From Triops longicaudatus (lineage: Eukaryota > Arthropoda > Branchiopoda > Notostraca > Triopsidae), in the NCBI GenBank assembly GCA_022885665.1, contig JAGQDJ010000019.1, positions 267,360-331,359 on the forward strand: a DNA stretch of 64,000 nucleotides. Reading direction: 5' to 3'. A model generated the notes under the pieces. The model did not search any database and was not told where the DNA came from. It saw only the letters and a program-made list of their open reading frames with translations. The translations under genes and the position numbers were made by a program. Shown piece by piece: positions 1 through 13,300 of this stretch (its first letter is position 1; every line of letters begins with the position of its first letter).

Positions 1-396
1 TATTTTGCCAGCTGAAGAAACGGCCGAGATTCCGTCGAAGGGCTGGTTACTTCCCCGAAAGCGGGTGGTTTGTGTAGCCATAGTAGGCTGAGGGGGAGGG
101 ACTTCAATAATTCGAGATAAGGATCATCCCCACCCGAGGCTAAAAAAAGCGTCTTAGGACTCATCAATCGTCCGTGTAGTGCCGAGAGCTTTGACTCGGC
201 TCCCAAAAACCACTATGCCAGCGCTTGGTACTTTGTCTTATCAACAGACGCCCAAGAAAAGTCGTCGTGCAGACACCTGCCGTTTCCCTTTTCTTTTCAT
301 TTTCTGTTGGGTTTGAGTTTTTGGTTTGGTTAATTCCTCTGTTTGTGTGCCCGTTGTTTTTGGTTACTTTACGCCTGTGTCCCCTGGTTTACCTAG
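1..396. other. Upstream sequence, probable twitchin intron
   Basis: I see no exon I can defend here. A possible acceptor ends near position 11, but the frame that follows has no matching donor. The tract ending at 396 (TTTACCTAG) is the acceptor for the first visible twitchin exon. Confidence 0.4.
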
Positions 397-1374
397 AAGC
401 CGAAAGCGATACCGGAACCCGCGCCCGCTGAAGAGGTACGCATTAGTCCTTCAGGACGTTCTGCGTTCTACAATCAGAATGCGAGTGTTTGCATGCCGCA
501 TGAGACTGCCTCCGTGCATGCCTTTTGGCAACAACGCGTTCAAGCTCATCAACACCTCTCCGCGGAGTTGATGGGCATCAAACGCAAGCAAGGTAAAGGG
601 TTAACCCAACTCATGGTCGCCAAGTTGGAAACCAAGCTCAGCAAAGCACAAGACCAGAAACAGACAGTTGGACCGCCCAAAAAGCCTCATTGCGCAGTAG
701 ACGTCATCCCGACTGACACAGTGCAGCGTCGGTCACGTCGTCTCAGCGGAAGAGAACAAGACCAACCCCCTGATCCGCCACATAGGCCTTTACGGCGAAT
801 AAATACTGTCGCGGGCATCCTTCCGCCCATGGAAACCCAAATTATGGCCGAATCGCCAGCAATAGTCTTGAGCGATCCGTTAGAGAGTTCTACCCTTTAC
901 CGTCAGAGATCCAGCTCACTGCCCAATTTGTTTTCTTTCCCTCCAAGTTGCCACTATCCACGTAGTATCAGTCCGATGCTATTGACTTCTGCTGGAACTC
1001 AAAAGGGCAGAAAGAAAAATGGCCTCTTGTCTGATGTAACGAGTCCATTACTCATGCCTTTGCTGACTTTAGCGCAGCGTCGGATCAAAACCTGTGATCC
1101 TTTGTCCTTACCTGATTTAACACAGCTTCCGCTGTCTGTTTTGGCAAGATCTCCCCCAAATTCCTCTTCCGATGGCTCATTGTCGTGTACCAAACCGAAT
1201 TCCCCAACGAACTCAGTTCAGTCTGAGCCTTACTTCCCATCCCAAGCTTTCCAAGAATCCCAAGTGTTCTCGCTTCATCAGTCACCTTCAGTACACTTCC
1301 GAGGCAGTTGTGGGTTACTACTGTCAGTTAATGGATATTCTGTGACAGTAGCCGAACTAGAATTGCTGTATCAG
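397..1374 (+). other. Twitchin linker exon with two possible 5' splice sites
   Basis: The short form, 397-435, follows an acceptor ending at 396 and encodes KPKAIPEPAPAEE. It joins in phase 0 to the exon at 1629. The same frame stays open to a stop at 1384-1386, and a second donor, CAG/GTATTT, lies at 1374/1375. Using it adds 939 bases, exactly 313 codons, and also joins the next exon in phase 0. The extra peptide is Ser/Pro-rich with basic patches and no domain I recognise. Two in-frame donors and a long open frame suggest an alternative isoform. I have no independent proof that the long form is spliced. Confidence 0.5.
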
Positions 1375-4300
1375 GTATTTGAGTGATTTTTCCATGCATG
1401 TGCGGACTAACCAACGCCAATCGCCGTTTCGCTAAGCGAATTGGCGTGCTCAGCTCGCGATTGTCACGTAATGCGATTAACACTGCGAAACGTCTGTACT
1501 GAGTGGCATACGGACCCATTTCACCCCTAGGTAAGTTAAATTTGCTTGCGAACTATGCATCGTACCCATAACCATAAAGAAGGTCTACGAAGAGGCATAT
1601 TTCAACATTTTTGTATTAAATATTGCAGCCAAAGAAAGAAGCGCCCAAGATCGAAATTTTGGCAGAGGCATCACCCGGCGGAAGTAGACGAGGATCCCTG
1701 CAACCTGGTTCTGGCCCTCCATCACGAAGAGGCTCTCTTATCCCGCCTGAAGATCAACCCAGGCGACCAAGTCTTATTTTCACTGATGAGGTATGCGTCC
1801 TGAAATATTTTACGTCTACGCATTTCTTGACAAAGTTAGAAGAGAAATACTTGGATGGTCTTTTGGGTTACTTTGTCGTCTGCGGAAGGCGTGGGAGTTT
1901 GATATTATTTTTTTTTCCTTTTATAAACACAGTATTTTCCAGATTCCAAACTATGGTATGGCCGGTCTCCTTTCTACGGTATTGTGTCATTTATGTATTT
2001 ACAAGAAGTGTATCGAAATGTATTGGGCAAAGAGTACAAATCAAATTACTAACACACGCTTGCTTTGTTGCTAACTTGGCTTGGCTTAATACTAACGGGT
2101 TAAGAGAAAGTAGAAGTGTTTGTATTAATTAGCATGGTTTTGATCCATAGCGTGGTATGACGGTAGATGCAGATACAGGCAAACCGCGGAAGCGAAGACC
2201 GGGAGAACAACTACAAGTACGCCAGGTAACCACGCCTTCTTGCCTAATGTTGCTTCCATACTTGAGAAAGAAATTGCTATTACCGGACAGTTAAAATGCA
2301 AGATGCTAATGAAACTCGGATTGTTTATGTCGCGCAATCTATCTGTAGAGAGATCACTACGATATCCGTAATTGCCATTATCACGGTATCGGGGTGTTTG
2401 TGAGACGACTAAGTTTAAAATGTCATGATTGTGACACTTTGTGACAGAACATCTGGCAGGAAATGCTAAGGTTTAAGCGTGGGCTCTGACGTTTAGTTTG
2501 TGTAAACAAGTTTACTATTTATGGTATATTCATCTCGACGGTGTTCATTGTTATTTTGCTGGGGAAATGACGTAGGAACACAGAAAACTGCGGCCTGGCG
2601 AAGTGGTGGAAGAGAAAAAGGTAAAGGCATCATCGTCACAAACGCACGAACAATGCACGGCTTCCTGAAAGCGCAACATTCCAACAACTATAAAGCCAAA
2701 TGGTTTTTTATTTTAGCATCGCTATAACTTGGAATCTTTGGCTCTTACTGCCTTTTTTTTACGGGAAGCTAGTTTTCTTTCACAAGTGCCAAACCAAGGA
2801 TAAAACATGTTTATGTCCATTAAAAAGCTGATGCTTGTTATCTTAAAGGGGAAACCCGTCTCAATAATGGAACTATATAACTAGAGATTTTAGTTTACTT
2901 CTTCGCAGTGTTGATTTCCGCAGCTTCGTCTTTCTGCGCTATTCAAGTTCGCCTGACGCTAATTTATTTTTCCTTTTATTTTCTCCTTTGCCACTCTCCT
3001 TCTTATGTTACCAATTTCTTGCCGACACAAGTCCGGCAGGTTGCGGCCCGGTGAATTGGCTCCTTCCGAGGTGAGACACTACAGTTGGAGCCAGCATCTT
3101 TTTCCGTTTTTTGTTTTTTGGTGATTTTTGCCCTTATTTATAAGGGGACTATTTTTTGGTTAATTAAATTTCTTCATTTTTATTTTGTTTTACTAACGCT
3201 TTTGCTTTAGACGCTGAATATTCATCCCCGACGCTTTACTCATAATTTCTTGCTTTAATATTGGTTTATTAAAACAATACAATCGAAAAACTCCTGGGTT
3301 ATGGGTATGCTGCTAAAGAAGTTCTCTTCATAACGATTTGAGTTTGCTTTGTTTCAGGATATTTTTAACCGACTTCATAACCGACCACTGTTATTTTATG
3401 TTGGATTCTGGTTTTAATTTAAGTTGCTTTTTATTTTCTTTCCTTCGTTATTTTATGCGGAGCAGAAAAAGGGTGTGAGACCAGGGGAAATGGATGAAAA
3501 GGACGCTAAGCAGGTGCGACTTCTACGGCAAATTTACTAAAAATTGAAGGAACTAAAGGTTGACGTAGTAGATTATAGGAAAACAAAAAGAACAATATGT
3601 TAGTTGCATTCATTAGCCCCCAAAATTTAGTCAAGTGGATCGAAACTTAGTCTAATTTCCTTAGTATTCATGTGGATTCGTCTGTCCAAACTCGTCGAAA
3701 TTTCGTCCGATATCCGTCTACCCAACACCCCTCAAAAACACTACTGTTCTGTCCGTGAATCGTTTATTAATTTTTAGTTCATTTTCTGTTTAATTTTGTT
3801 CTCAGCTCATTACGTTCACACGTTAAAAGGCATGTCCAATCTTCATTTTAATCTTACGTTGATTAATTGCATCTCACGGCACGATTTCTAACGGAGAAAA
3901 AGGTGTGTCGTTTCATGAGGGTTGATAATAAAAAGACATGAATTTTCTAGCGTCGACGAACCAGTGCTGACGTTCGTCGTCCCAGCGTGGCCGAAATCGA
4001 AGAAAAGATCGACAAACCCTCCACGCCCCTCAAACCTTCCGGAAGCGCTGGTCCTCCCAGTATTGTCGATATTCAGGAAAATTACAGTGCTGTAGAAGGT
4101 ATGATCCAAGTTCTTTTAACAGTTATTGTTTACATTTTTTTCTTCTTCATAAAGTTTCGCTCATATTTTTTCGACGTATTTTTATGTGTAATTTAACGAT
4201 CATAACGAGAAAGCTTTTGTTGGGCTGATGAGTACAGATTTATGACTTTCAATTAAAAATTTTCCTTGTATTTAATTTAATGTCTACTTTATTCGTAGGG

Positions 4301-7300
4301 AATTTTTTATTTCTCATTCGAAGTATGTTTTACATTTTATTTTTAAATTGAATTATTAAAAATTAAATGGAGAAAGAAAACTTGACGTAAATAACATCGC
4401 CTATGGAGGGAACAATACGAAGGGAGTCTTATGATTCTGCTTTTTTTACAGACGCTAATGCCTACATTACCGTACAAGTCGAAGGCAACCCGCCTCCTAC
4501 GTTCCGTTTCTTTAAGGTAACGCTCAATTTAGCGTTTTGTGAGGCAACTTTTCAAACGACGCATCTGTTTCTTGTAGGGCATTACTGAGATCTTGGATTC
4601 TGGCCGTTACAAGTTCGTGACGGACGGCGATCACAATACAGTGACTTTGTGCATTCGCAAAACCAAGCCTAACGATGAAGGCACCTACAAAATCATCGTT
4701 GCCAACGAGCACGGCGAAGACTCTGCCGAAACTACCCTATTCGTTTCCGGTAAGACATTTGTACTTCATTAAAAGCATTCAATCATACTGACACACTGTT
4801 GTGATATTAGATTCCAGCGGTATGGACTTCCGTGCTATGCTGAAGAAGCGCAAGTACGCCAAATGGGCTAAGGAGAAGGATGATCCTAATTGGGGCGAAC
4901 TGAAAGAAGTGGAGGAGGTGCAAAAACCTCAACTCAAGAAAGTCGAAAGGGTAAGTCATTGGCTTTGCTACTTTCATTTCAATGTATTCCATTATGTCGG
5001 ACAGAAAAATGAAAAAAAAAAATGGTCTAACGTCAGTTAACAGGTTTTTGCCGTACTTACGGTACGGATGCCGAGAATGGTCGCAGAGACCTGTTCACCT
5101 ATTTCTTCCTCTTAACTGTCTTTCTGTCTTTCTTCGAAGCACTTTTCTTCCCATTTTAAACAATAGAAACTTGTTCTGAAAAAATTAGTTGAGTTGCTTC
5201 GCCAGTACGTTGGGGAATTCGTGATGAAAATGAACGATAGAGGATGAATGTGATGAGTAATTGTGGAAAATATGGTCGTTGTAACGATTTTGGGTTAATT
5301 TATCCCGTACTTCCTTTACATTAACCTGCCTTGGAAACCATATTAGATCATAGAAGAAGGCGAAGAGGAAGAGGAGTACGTGGTCGACCAAGTGACCTGG
5401 GATGAGTTCGTAGCGTCATGTAAGCGGAGATGGGATTGGGAATTGCCGCCGACTGCGCGGAGGCTGTCTTTAGCTTCGCTCATTCCCGATTTTCCCGTAA
5501 CCCTTAACGTTGTGGGCAGGAACCAGGTTGCCACATCCCTTCATTTCCCTCATACAACACAACACACATATACCACACAGTATTACCTAAGATTTTAGCG
5601 AATTTTGTTCTCAAACGGATATTATTTGTCCCTTGCGACTAACTGTTTTCACTACTAGCCACAATTTCACCTTATTCAAACCCCCTACATCCAGTCCACG
5701 TCCTCAAGGATGGAGGGTTTTCGCATCGAAAGAAGCAAAAAGATTAAGTGTCTTTTTTACCATCTTTATGGCTCTATTCATTAGAGGAAATTTTAATTTG
5801 CAATTTTGACTTCTCTGGCATGGAGCTTGTGCATAGCTTTTGCTGTGGGAATTCACAGGCATGTTCTAACGAAACCCTTTTGCGTAATCTTTGACCCGTC
5901 CTGTGGCCCCTTCCCAAAATTCCAAACCTGGCTTCTTTGATATAAGCTAACCATTTTTCAGGAATTCAGTTAATTATTTTTTTTTCAATTTTGCCAAAAA
6001 ATACAGTAGATTTTTTTAAAAACCGAAATTTCAACGCCAGAAACATATTTTGACATTTTTTCACCTCTTTCCCCTGACATTTTCTTGAGCCTTTCTCGAA
6101 CAAAGTTATTCGTTAGGATTTGGAAGGACGCGGACGCCGATTGTCATTAGCTGACCTCATTCCTGATTGGCCCACGCTCAACAAGATGGAACCTGTCGAG
6201 GTGTTATATCTTGAATTTTTTTCTGGAATAGTTTGAGTTGTGCCCTCGAATCACGAAACCAACCAATCTCAAACAAGCCACTCACACCGTCTATAACGGT
6301 CATGACCACGCTCCCTTTGCGATGAAGACTACTGGTTGATTAATCAAAATTTTGGGGTTTAGGTTGTTAATTTTGTTGGTGTGTGTTGTGTGTACGTGTT
6401 GAAAGACCTAATGTTGACTCTTTGTTCTTGTTTTGTCTGTTTGTGGGGATGATTTTGGGTTAAACACATACTCATAAAAACACACTAGTCGTCCGAGAAA
6501 AGCAGCAACAGTTCTCGCAGACCGTCGCTGGCAGAAATCATACCTGATTGGCCGGTTCTCAATCACGTGACAGAGGTTCGCGTACTGTATCTTCATATTA
6601 CTATCTTCTTGCATTTCTTCTCTTTCTTTCCGAAGTTTCACTATCTTGACATTTCTGTTCACTTCTTTCACTTTCTTCTGGTATCGTACGCCTTTTCGAT
6701 TTTCGCATTGAAATTGCGATTTGGAATCGATACGTGCGGAAGTACCGATACTATTTCACAGATTTCAAAGTTCTCTCTTCGGCAAAGTTTTCGCCAAATT
6801 TCTGTCTGGTGCTGCTTTTCCTTCTACTTATGTGCTTTCCTGAATTTTTCTGAGGTTTAAAATCTACTAACGCTTTGATTTCCGCCAAGCTTGCATTCTG
6901 TCTAGAGCTTTCGCCGGTAGAAAATTTTTGCTTCTTTTCAGCATTTTTGCCCGTCCTTCTTTCCCTTTCTTCCTTTTCTGTTCTCAGATTTCTTTTACCT
7001 GGACAGACCCTTACCGCTTCTTCAAGTTGTTTATTTATTTTATTTATTTGTTAAGCTAAAATCACGTACAATACAATTACACACAACAAACACGACACGT
7101 CAACATTCTTCCGTTCTTCTTCTTCCTATCTCTATCTTTTATGTTATTCTTTCCAATTATGTTGGACAATCCACAGGTTATTCTTCTCTTCTCTGTCCTT
7201 TCTCTTCTTTATTAACGATCAATCTTTCCGTTCTTCGGCTGACCCTTATTTTATATTTGGTCGTCTCAATTTCTATATGATTTCAATTATTCATTTAAAA

Positions 7301-10300
7301 ATTGGAAAAATCAACGGTTTTCGTTTTCAGTTGCCCATTACTGCCTTCGCTCCTTTTTTTTGGTTGCTTACCTGGCTCCTCCTTGGTCCTCCAGCGGCCT
7401 TCTACCTCCTCTTCTTCACCCAATGGAAAATCAGCGCCTTCACTGAAGCAGTCACTAATTATGTCTTTTTTCCCTTTGTATAGAAACAAGAAAGTTTCAT
7501 GAAACCACTCATCGACCAGACTGTCAAGGAAGGCAAAGACAAAAAAGTCGTTTTTGAGTGCATTTTCTCCAAACCCAACTGTAAACCCAAATGGTTCCTT
7601 AAAAAGGACGTAAGTGACATGCCCCTCAACTCTTTCATTGGACGGGAACCTATTTTATTCTTGAATTCCTAATTTGGATAATCTGACATGACCTTTGCAG
7701 GAAATTTTCAATGATTCGCGCCACAAAATTACCGTCGAAAACGATGTTTACAAACTGGTTATTTTGCAACCTAAAGAGGAAGATATGGGCAAGTACACCA
7801 TCGAAATTGGTGGCATTCCTTGCTCAGCTTACCTCACCGTAGAAGGTACGTACATTGATGAAGGCAAATGATACAGTTAATCCGAATTATACGTAGAACC
7901 CGACATCATCTTCTCGTTCGTTCGACCGTTACCTAAGAAAATGCAAGGGTACACGAAGAAAGAGCAAGAACTCGAGTGTCAACTCAGTAGCCACAAGGCA
8001 ATTGTAACGTGGTACAAGGGTGATACTAAGTTGGAGGTAAGAAAAAAAAAGTACATTAGCAAAATAAATGAATGATAATGAGAAATATTTATTTGGAAAA
8101 AATGCCAGTGCATTTGGAATTAAATTTAAACAACACGTATGTTGAATGTTTCAAGGATGGCCCCAAGTACGATATTTCCAAGGATATGACAGGCAACTGT
8201 CGTTTGGTTATCAAGGACTCCACTGAAGCCGACAGCGGAGAGTACATTTGCAAAATTGAAAAGCAAGATACCAAAACTACTACCCACCTTAAAGTTATTG
8301 GTAACTATAGATACGTATATAGTAAAATATGGGATTTATTAATAATGTTAATGAACGATAGAATATCCTGCCAAGTTTACCAGGACGCTGTTGAGCTTCC
8401 ATGTCGTGGAAAAAGACATGGTCGTCATGGAATGCGAAGTTGACGACGAGGAAGCTAAAGTGGTCTGGAAGAAGGGTGACCAAGTGCTCAAAACTGGAGA
8501 TAAGAAGTAAAATTTATTTGTTTCCGAATTATTGTTGAACATCTTATTAAATGAGTGATTACGTTGTCAGGGTTTTGATCCAGAGCGAAGGTTGCAAGCG
8601 AAGAATCGTGTTTAAGGAAGTTCGCATGACAGACGCGGCCGAGTACACTTGCTCGACAAACGCGGACCAAACTAAGGCAGAACTCGTCGTCGAATGTAAT
8701 TAGATACTTTTAGTGTAGTATCAGTTAATTAATTTGATTGTTTTTGTAGACAAAAACGCATGGGTCAAGAAACTTAAGGACACTAATGCTGTCGAACGCG
8801 AGAAGGTCATCTTGGAAGTCGAGGTCGCTGATCAAACCGCTGCGACCGAATTTTTCCTCAATGGCAAGGCTATCAAGAATGACGAAAAGTAAGAATACTT
8901 TATAACTCAGTACTTGGACCATTTCGATTTAAATGTGTGGTCCTTTGTTAGGTACGAAGTTAAGAACTTGGGTGGAGGCAAGCATCAATTCATCATCACC
9001 GGCGTTCAAATGAGCGACGAAGGTGAAGTCAAGTGTAAGTCCGGCAAAATGGAAGTAACTTGCAAGCTTACCGTCGCTAAGGGCGAAAGCAAGCCGAATA
9101 TCAACTTTGAAGGTCCAGTGGAAGGTCCCACCGGCAAACCTCTTATTTTGGACGTGCTTTACTCCAGTAAGGGGCTTTTTTAACTCTTTGACTCCCGTAT
9201 TTGCCAAGCTCCCTCATATGTTCTGACTCTAAATTATGGTATTATTTGCGCATCACAGTTGAGGGTGTTCGCCAGTCGCCCGTTGAAGGCAAACTGATTA
9301 AAGACGGCAAAGCATTGGGTCCTAAGGATGTGGAAATCATTTCACAGGAAGACAAAGTAATCATGAAGCTCAAGAAACCAGTCCGAAGCTTGAGCGGCAA
9401 TTACCAGATCCGTTTATCTAACGCCCAAGGCGAATCGTCAAAAGACGTCTTCTTTAACATTCAAGGTAAACACAGACATGAATGAGTGATTAACTTGTTT
9501 GCGCAGTTCGAGTTTACACATGTACTTACACCTTGAATATTTTCAGATGTGCCTTCCGCACCTCTCCAAGTGGACGTTTCGGATGTCTTCCAAGATTCTT
9601 GCCAATTGTCCTGGAAGAAACCTGCCGACGATGGTGGCATGCCGATTGTCAAATACGTGGTCGAACGTCAAGATTTGTCCGTTAAGGGTAAGGTGGAAAA
9701 CTTCAAATTTACTTACCAAAAATTTAATAAAATAACCTCCAATAAATTGATAAAAATAGGCCAATAGATCAAAGTTCAAAAAGTAACTCGTGCTTTTCTT
9801 AAGGTGGCTGGCATGCTGTGGGTGAAGTTCCAGTGGATCAAGGCTTGAAGTTCAAATGTACGGAGCTCATTAACAAGAAAGAATACAAATTCCGTGTTTT
9901 GGCTGTCAACAAAATGGGACCATCCGAGCCTGGCACTTTCCCGAAAATCGTTCTTGCGAAAGATCCTTGGGGTAGCTACATGTTTTTGCTTATTAGTCTA
10001 TAATTTCCAATTTTATTGTAACTAACTAAAATAAATCATAGAGTTAAGACGTAGAGATGAGCTGCAACTATATTCTGGTGAATTTGTAGATGAGCCTGGC
10101 AAGCCTGGCAGTGTGGAAGTCACTGACTGGGATAAGGACCATGCCGATTTGAAGTGGACCAAACCTGAAAACGATGGCGGATCGCCGATTACTGGCTATG
10201 TCATCGAATTCAAAGAAAAATTCGGCAAAGAGTGGACCACGGCCAAAGTATTGGAAGGAGATATTTCCAAAGCGACTGTCGATGGCTTGATTGAAGGCAA

Positions 10301-13300
10301 GCAGTACGAGTTCAGAATCCGCGCTGTGAACAAGGCCGGTCCTGGTGAACCATCTGATGCCACCAAGCCGATTATCGCTAAGGCTCGTTTTGGTAAACTT
10401 ACTTAATCGATGTTTGAGAATTGGACTCTTGAAAATGCTTTAATTGTAATAGTGAAACCGTACATCATTGGAGACGACTTGAAGCCCATTGTTGTCAAGA
10501 AAGGACAGATCATCAAATACGATATCAAATACGGAGGCGAACCCGAGCCAGAAGTTTCGTGGGAGCTCGACGGCAAAAAAATCAATGCCGATGGCGAAAG
10601 GTAACATTGGTGTTTAATATGACAATTAAAAGTTAAATTTCGGATTGAATACCCCACATAAAAGAAATCCTAAACGAAAGAGAAAGAGACTAAGAAGGTA
10701 CACTGAAGAAAAAGCTTGGTTTCAAGCCTTTTACGATTTTTTACTTTACTTTCCTTCCTGAGTTTTGCTTTTCTAAGTTCCGTTTTCTGAATTCTTGATT
10801 TCTGAGTTCTGACTGGGCACGAAACAAGAACTTCCGTTTCCACATTTTTCGTTCAGTGTCCTTTTTATTTGATCTAAGCAACAGTGTAAAAACATGTCTG
10901 TTTAATTCAACTCTTAATTTTCCCTCCATCTTTTCCCGTTTTGCAAACTTTTGCCTTCCTATCACACGTCAGGTTGCCGGGAACCGACATCGTCAGGTGA
11001 TAAATCAAAGGCGTAGACTATTTTTTGTAAACAACAAACACGCGTTGTTCTTACCCAGTAGATCGAGTTCTAATCAAAAGTTTTGCAGCTACGTATCCAG
11101 TGTTCGACGAATTAATTCACAAACTGTTGCCAAACAACATCGTTATAACCGCTTTGGCTCCCTAAAAGCTTATCGCTATTAAATGCAACATATAAAAATG
11201 ATAAAGCTATTTACCAAGACCAGCTTCAGTAATTTGCATGCTAACCACTAATTCGCTTATGCTTAAGCGCTTGTGGTGTTAACACATAAAAGGAGGCTCC
11301 AAACGCCTTTTGAGACTGTATAAACATGCTCACTGAGTGTATTCAAATTAATCTTCACATATTCGGCAGCAAACCAACTTTAAGCGTTGGTAAACATTGT
11401 TCTGATTTGTAGGTAGCTGACAATTGCTTCATATTACTTCTTTCCGTTTTTTCCATATTATTCACGTACTTCTGTTATGAATGTAGGATAAGTATCGAAA
11501 AATACGAAAGGAACACCGTCATCACCGTGCGCAAAGCTGTGCGCGCCGACAGCGGCAAGTACAAGCTCATTCTTACCAACTCGTCGGGTACTTGCGAAGG
11601 TATTGCTGATGTCGTCGTACTCGGTAAGTAAAATGTCGTCTTCCAAGGGGGGGGGGGGGAGACAGGAAGGACCATTTAGTATTTTTTTTTATGTAGACAA
11701 ACCTACGCCTCCAAAGGGACCTTTGACGCCAGTAGAAATTCGGGCTGACCATATCAAAGTCAAATGGCAGAAACCGGCCGATGCTGGTGGTTCTCCCATT
11801 ACTGGCTATGTGATCGAAAAAATGGACATGGACACTGGTCGGTGGGTGCCTGCTGGCGAAGTTGGACCTAATGAAGACACCTTCTCGGCCACGGGCTTGA
11901 CTCCCAAGAAGAAGTACAAGTTCCGTGTCAAGGCAGTCAACAAGGAAGGGGAGTCGGAAGCTCTCGAAACCGAAGAGCCTATCTTAGCCCGCAATCCTTA
12001 CGGTAAATAGAAAAACACCTTCCAGTGTTGTCTTGTTGTAAAGGCAATGATTGTGTGTTGTAGATGAGCCTGGCAAACCCGGCAAGCCTGTCATTCATGA
12101 TTACGACAATATGAGCGTGACGTTGACTTGGGCCAAACCTGAAGCCGATGGTGGTCGTCCAATCACCCACTACGTCATCGAAGGAAGGGACAAGCTGTCG
12201 CTCGAATGGTGCGAAATGGCTACTACGCCTGATGCTACTTGCAAGATGAAGGTGGACGGTCTCAAGGAAGGTCAAGTCTTCCAGTTCCGTGTGAAAGCTT
12301 TCAACAAAGCTGGCTGTGGGGAACCTTCTGAACCTACCGATAACCACACTGTCAAACATCGCAACTGTAAGTGTCTCTCGCTTGATTCCGATATTTTTGT
12401 CTGTCTTCATTTTATCGTTGTATTTTATTTTCTGTTAATGTCAACAAGTAATTTAATATTTTTGTATTCCCTTCTCAACTTTTCCCTCAAATTCTTCAAT
12501 TATTTTTCTTACTTTTTTTACATTAAAACATTTGAAACCATCGTAGGCATCGCATATTGATGGTTACATTTATTAAAGAAATATAACACGTCCATAATTA
12601 GGGGGGAAAAATAGAGCCGTTTCTCGATTTCCTTATGTTTTTGTGAGTATAATTCAGGCTCTATTTACTTACAGTGAAGCCACGTATAGACCGCAGCACG
12701 TTGAAAACCGTCACCATCAAAGCTGGTCGATCTCACAAATGGAGTGTTGATATTCGTGGTGAACCTCCTCCGCAGATCAGCTGGATCTGGCGCGATGGTA
12801 TCCCTCTGACCAACACGGCTCACATTGTGATCGAAAATCGAGATTACCATACGGATTTCACCGTCATGGATGCTACCCGTAAGGACGCTGGCAAATACAC
12901 GCTCAAAGCCGAAAACGCATCGGGCGTGGACCAAGAAACGGTAGAACTTATCGTCTTGGGCAAGCCTTCGTCACCGAAGGGTCCACTCAAAGTCACCGAC
13001 GTCCACAAAGAAGGATGCAAGCTTTCTTGGGAGAAGCCGGATGACGACGGTGGTCTGCCCATCAAGGAATACGAAATCGAAAAGATGGACACCGCAACCG
13101 GAAAATGGGTCCGTGTTGGCCGAGTCAATGGTGCCATTGCCCCACCCAACTACACAGTTACTGGATTGGAACCGGGCAAGAGCTACCAGTTCCGCGTCTC
13201 TGCCATCAACGATGAGGGCGATTCTGAACCCCTTGTCACAGAACACGCCACAGTCGCTAAAAATCCGTTCGGTAAGATAATGAGAAGGATTATAAAGTAA

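Noticed and set aside
2690..2960. TATA-like strings (CTATAAAG near 2689; ACTATATAA near 2871) that could mark an internal twitchin promoter
   Set aside because: Such strings are common in AT-rich introns, and no first exon with an ATG could be tied to them.
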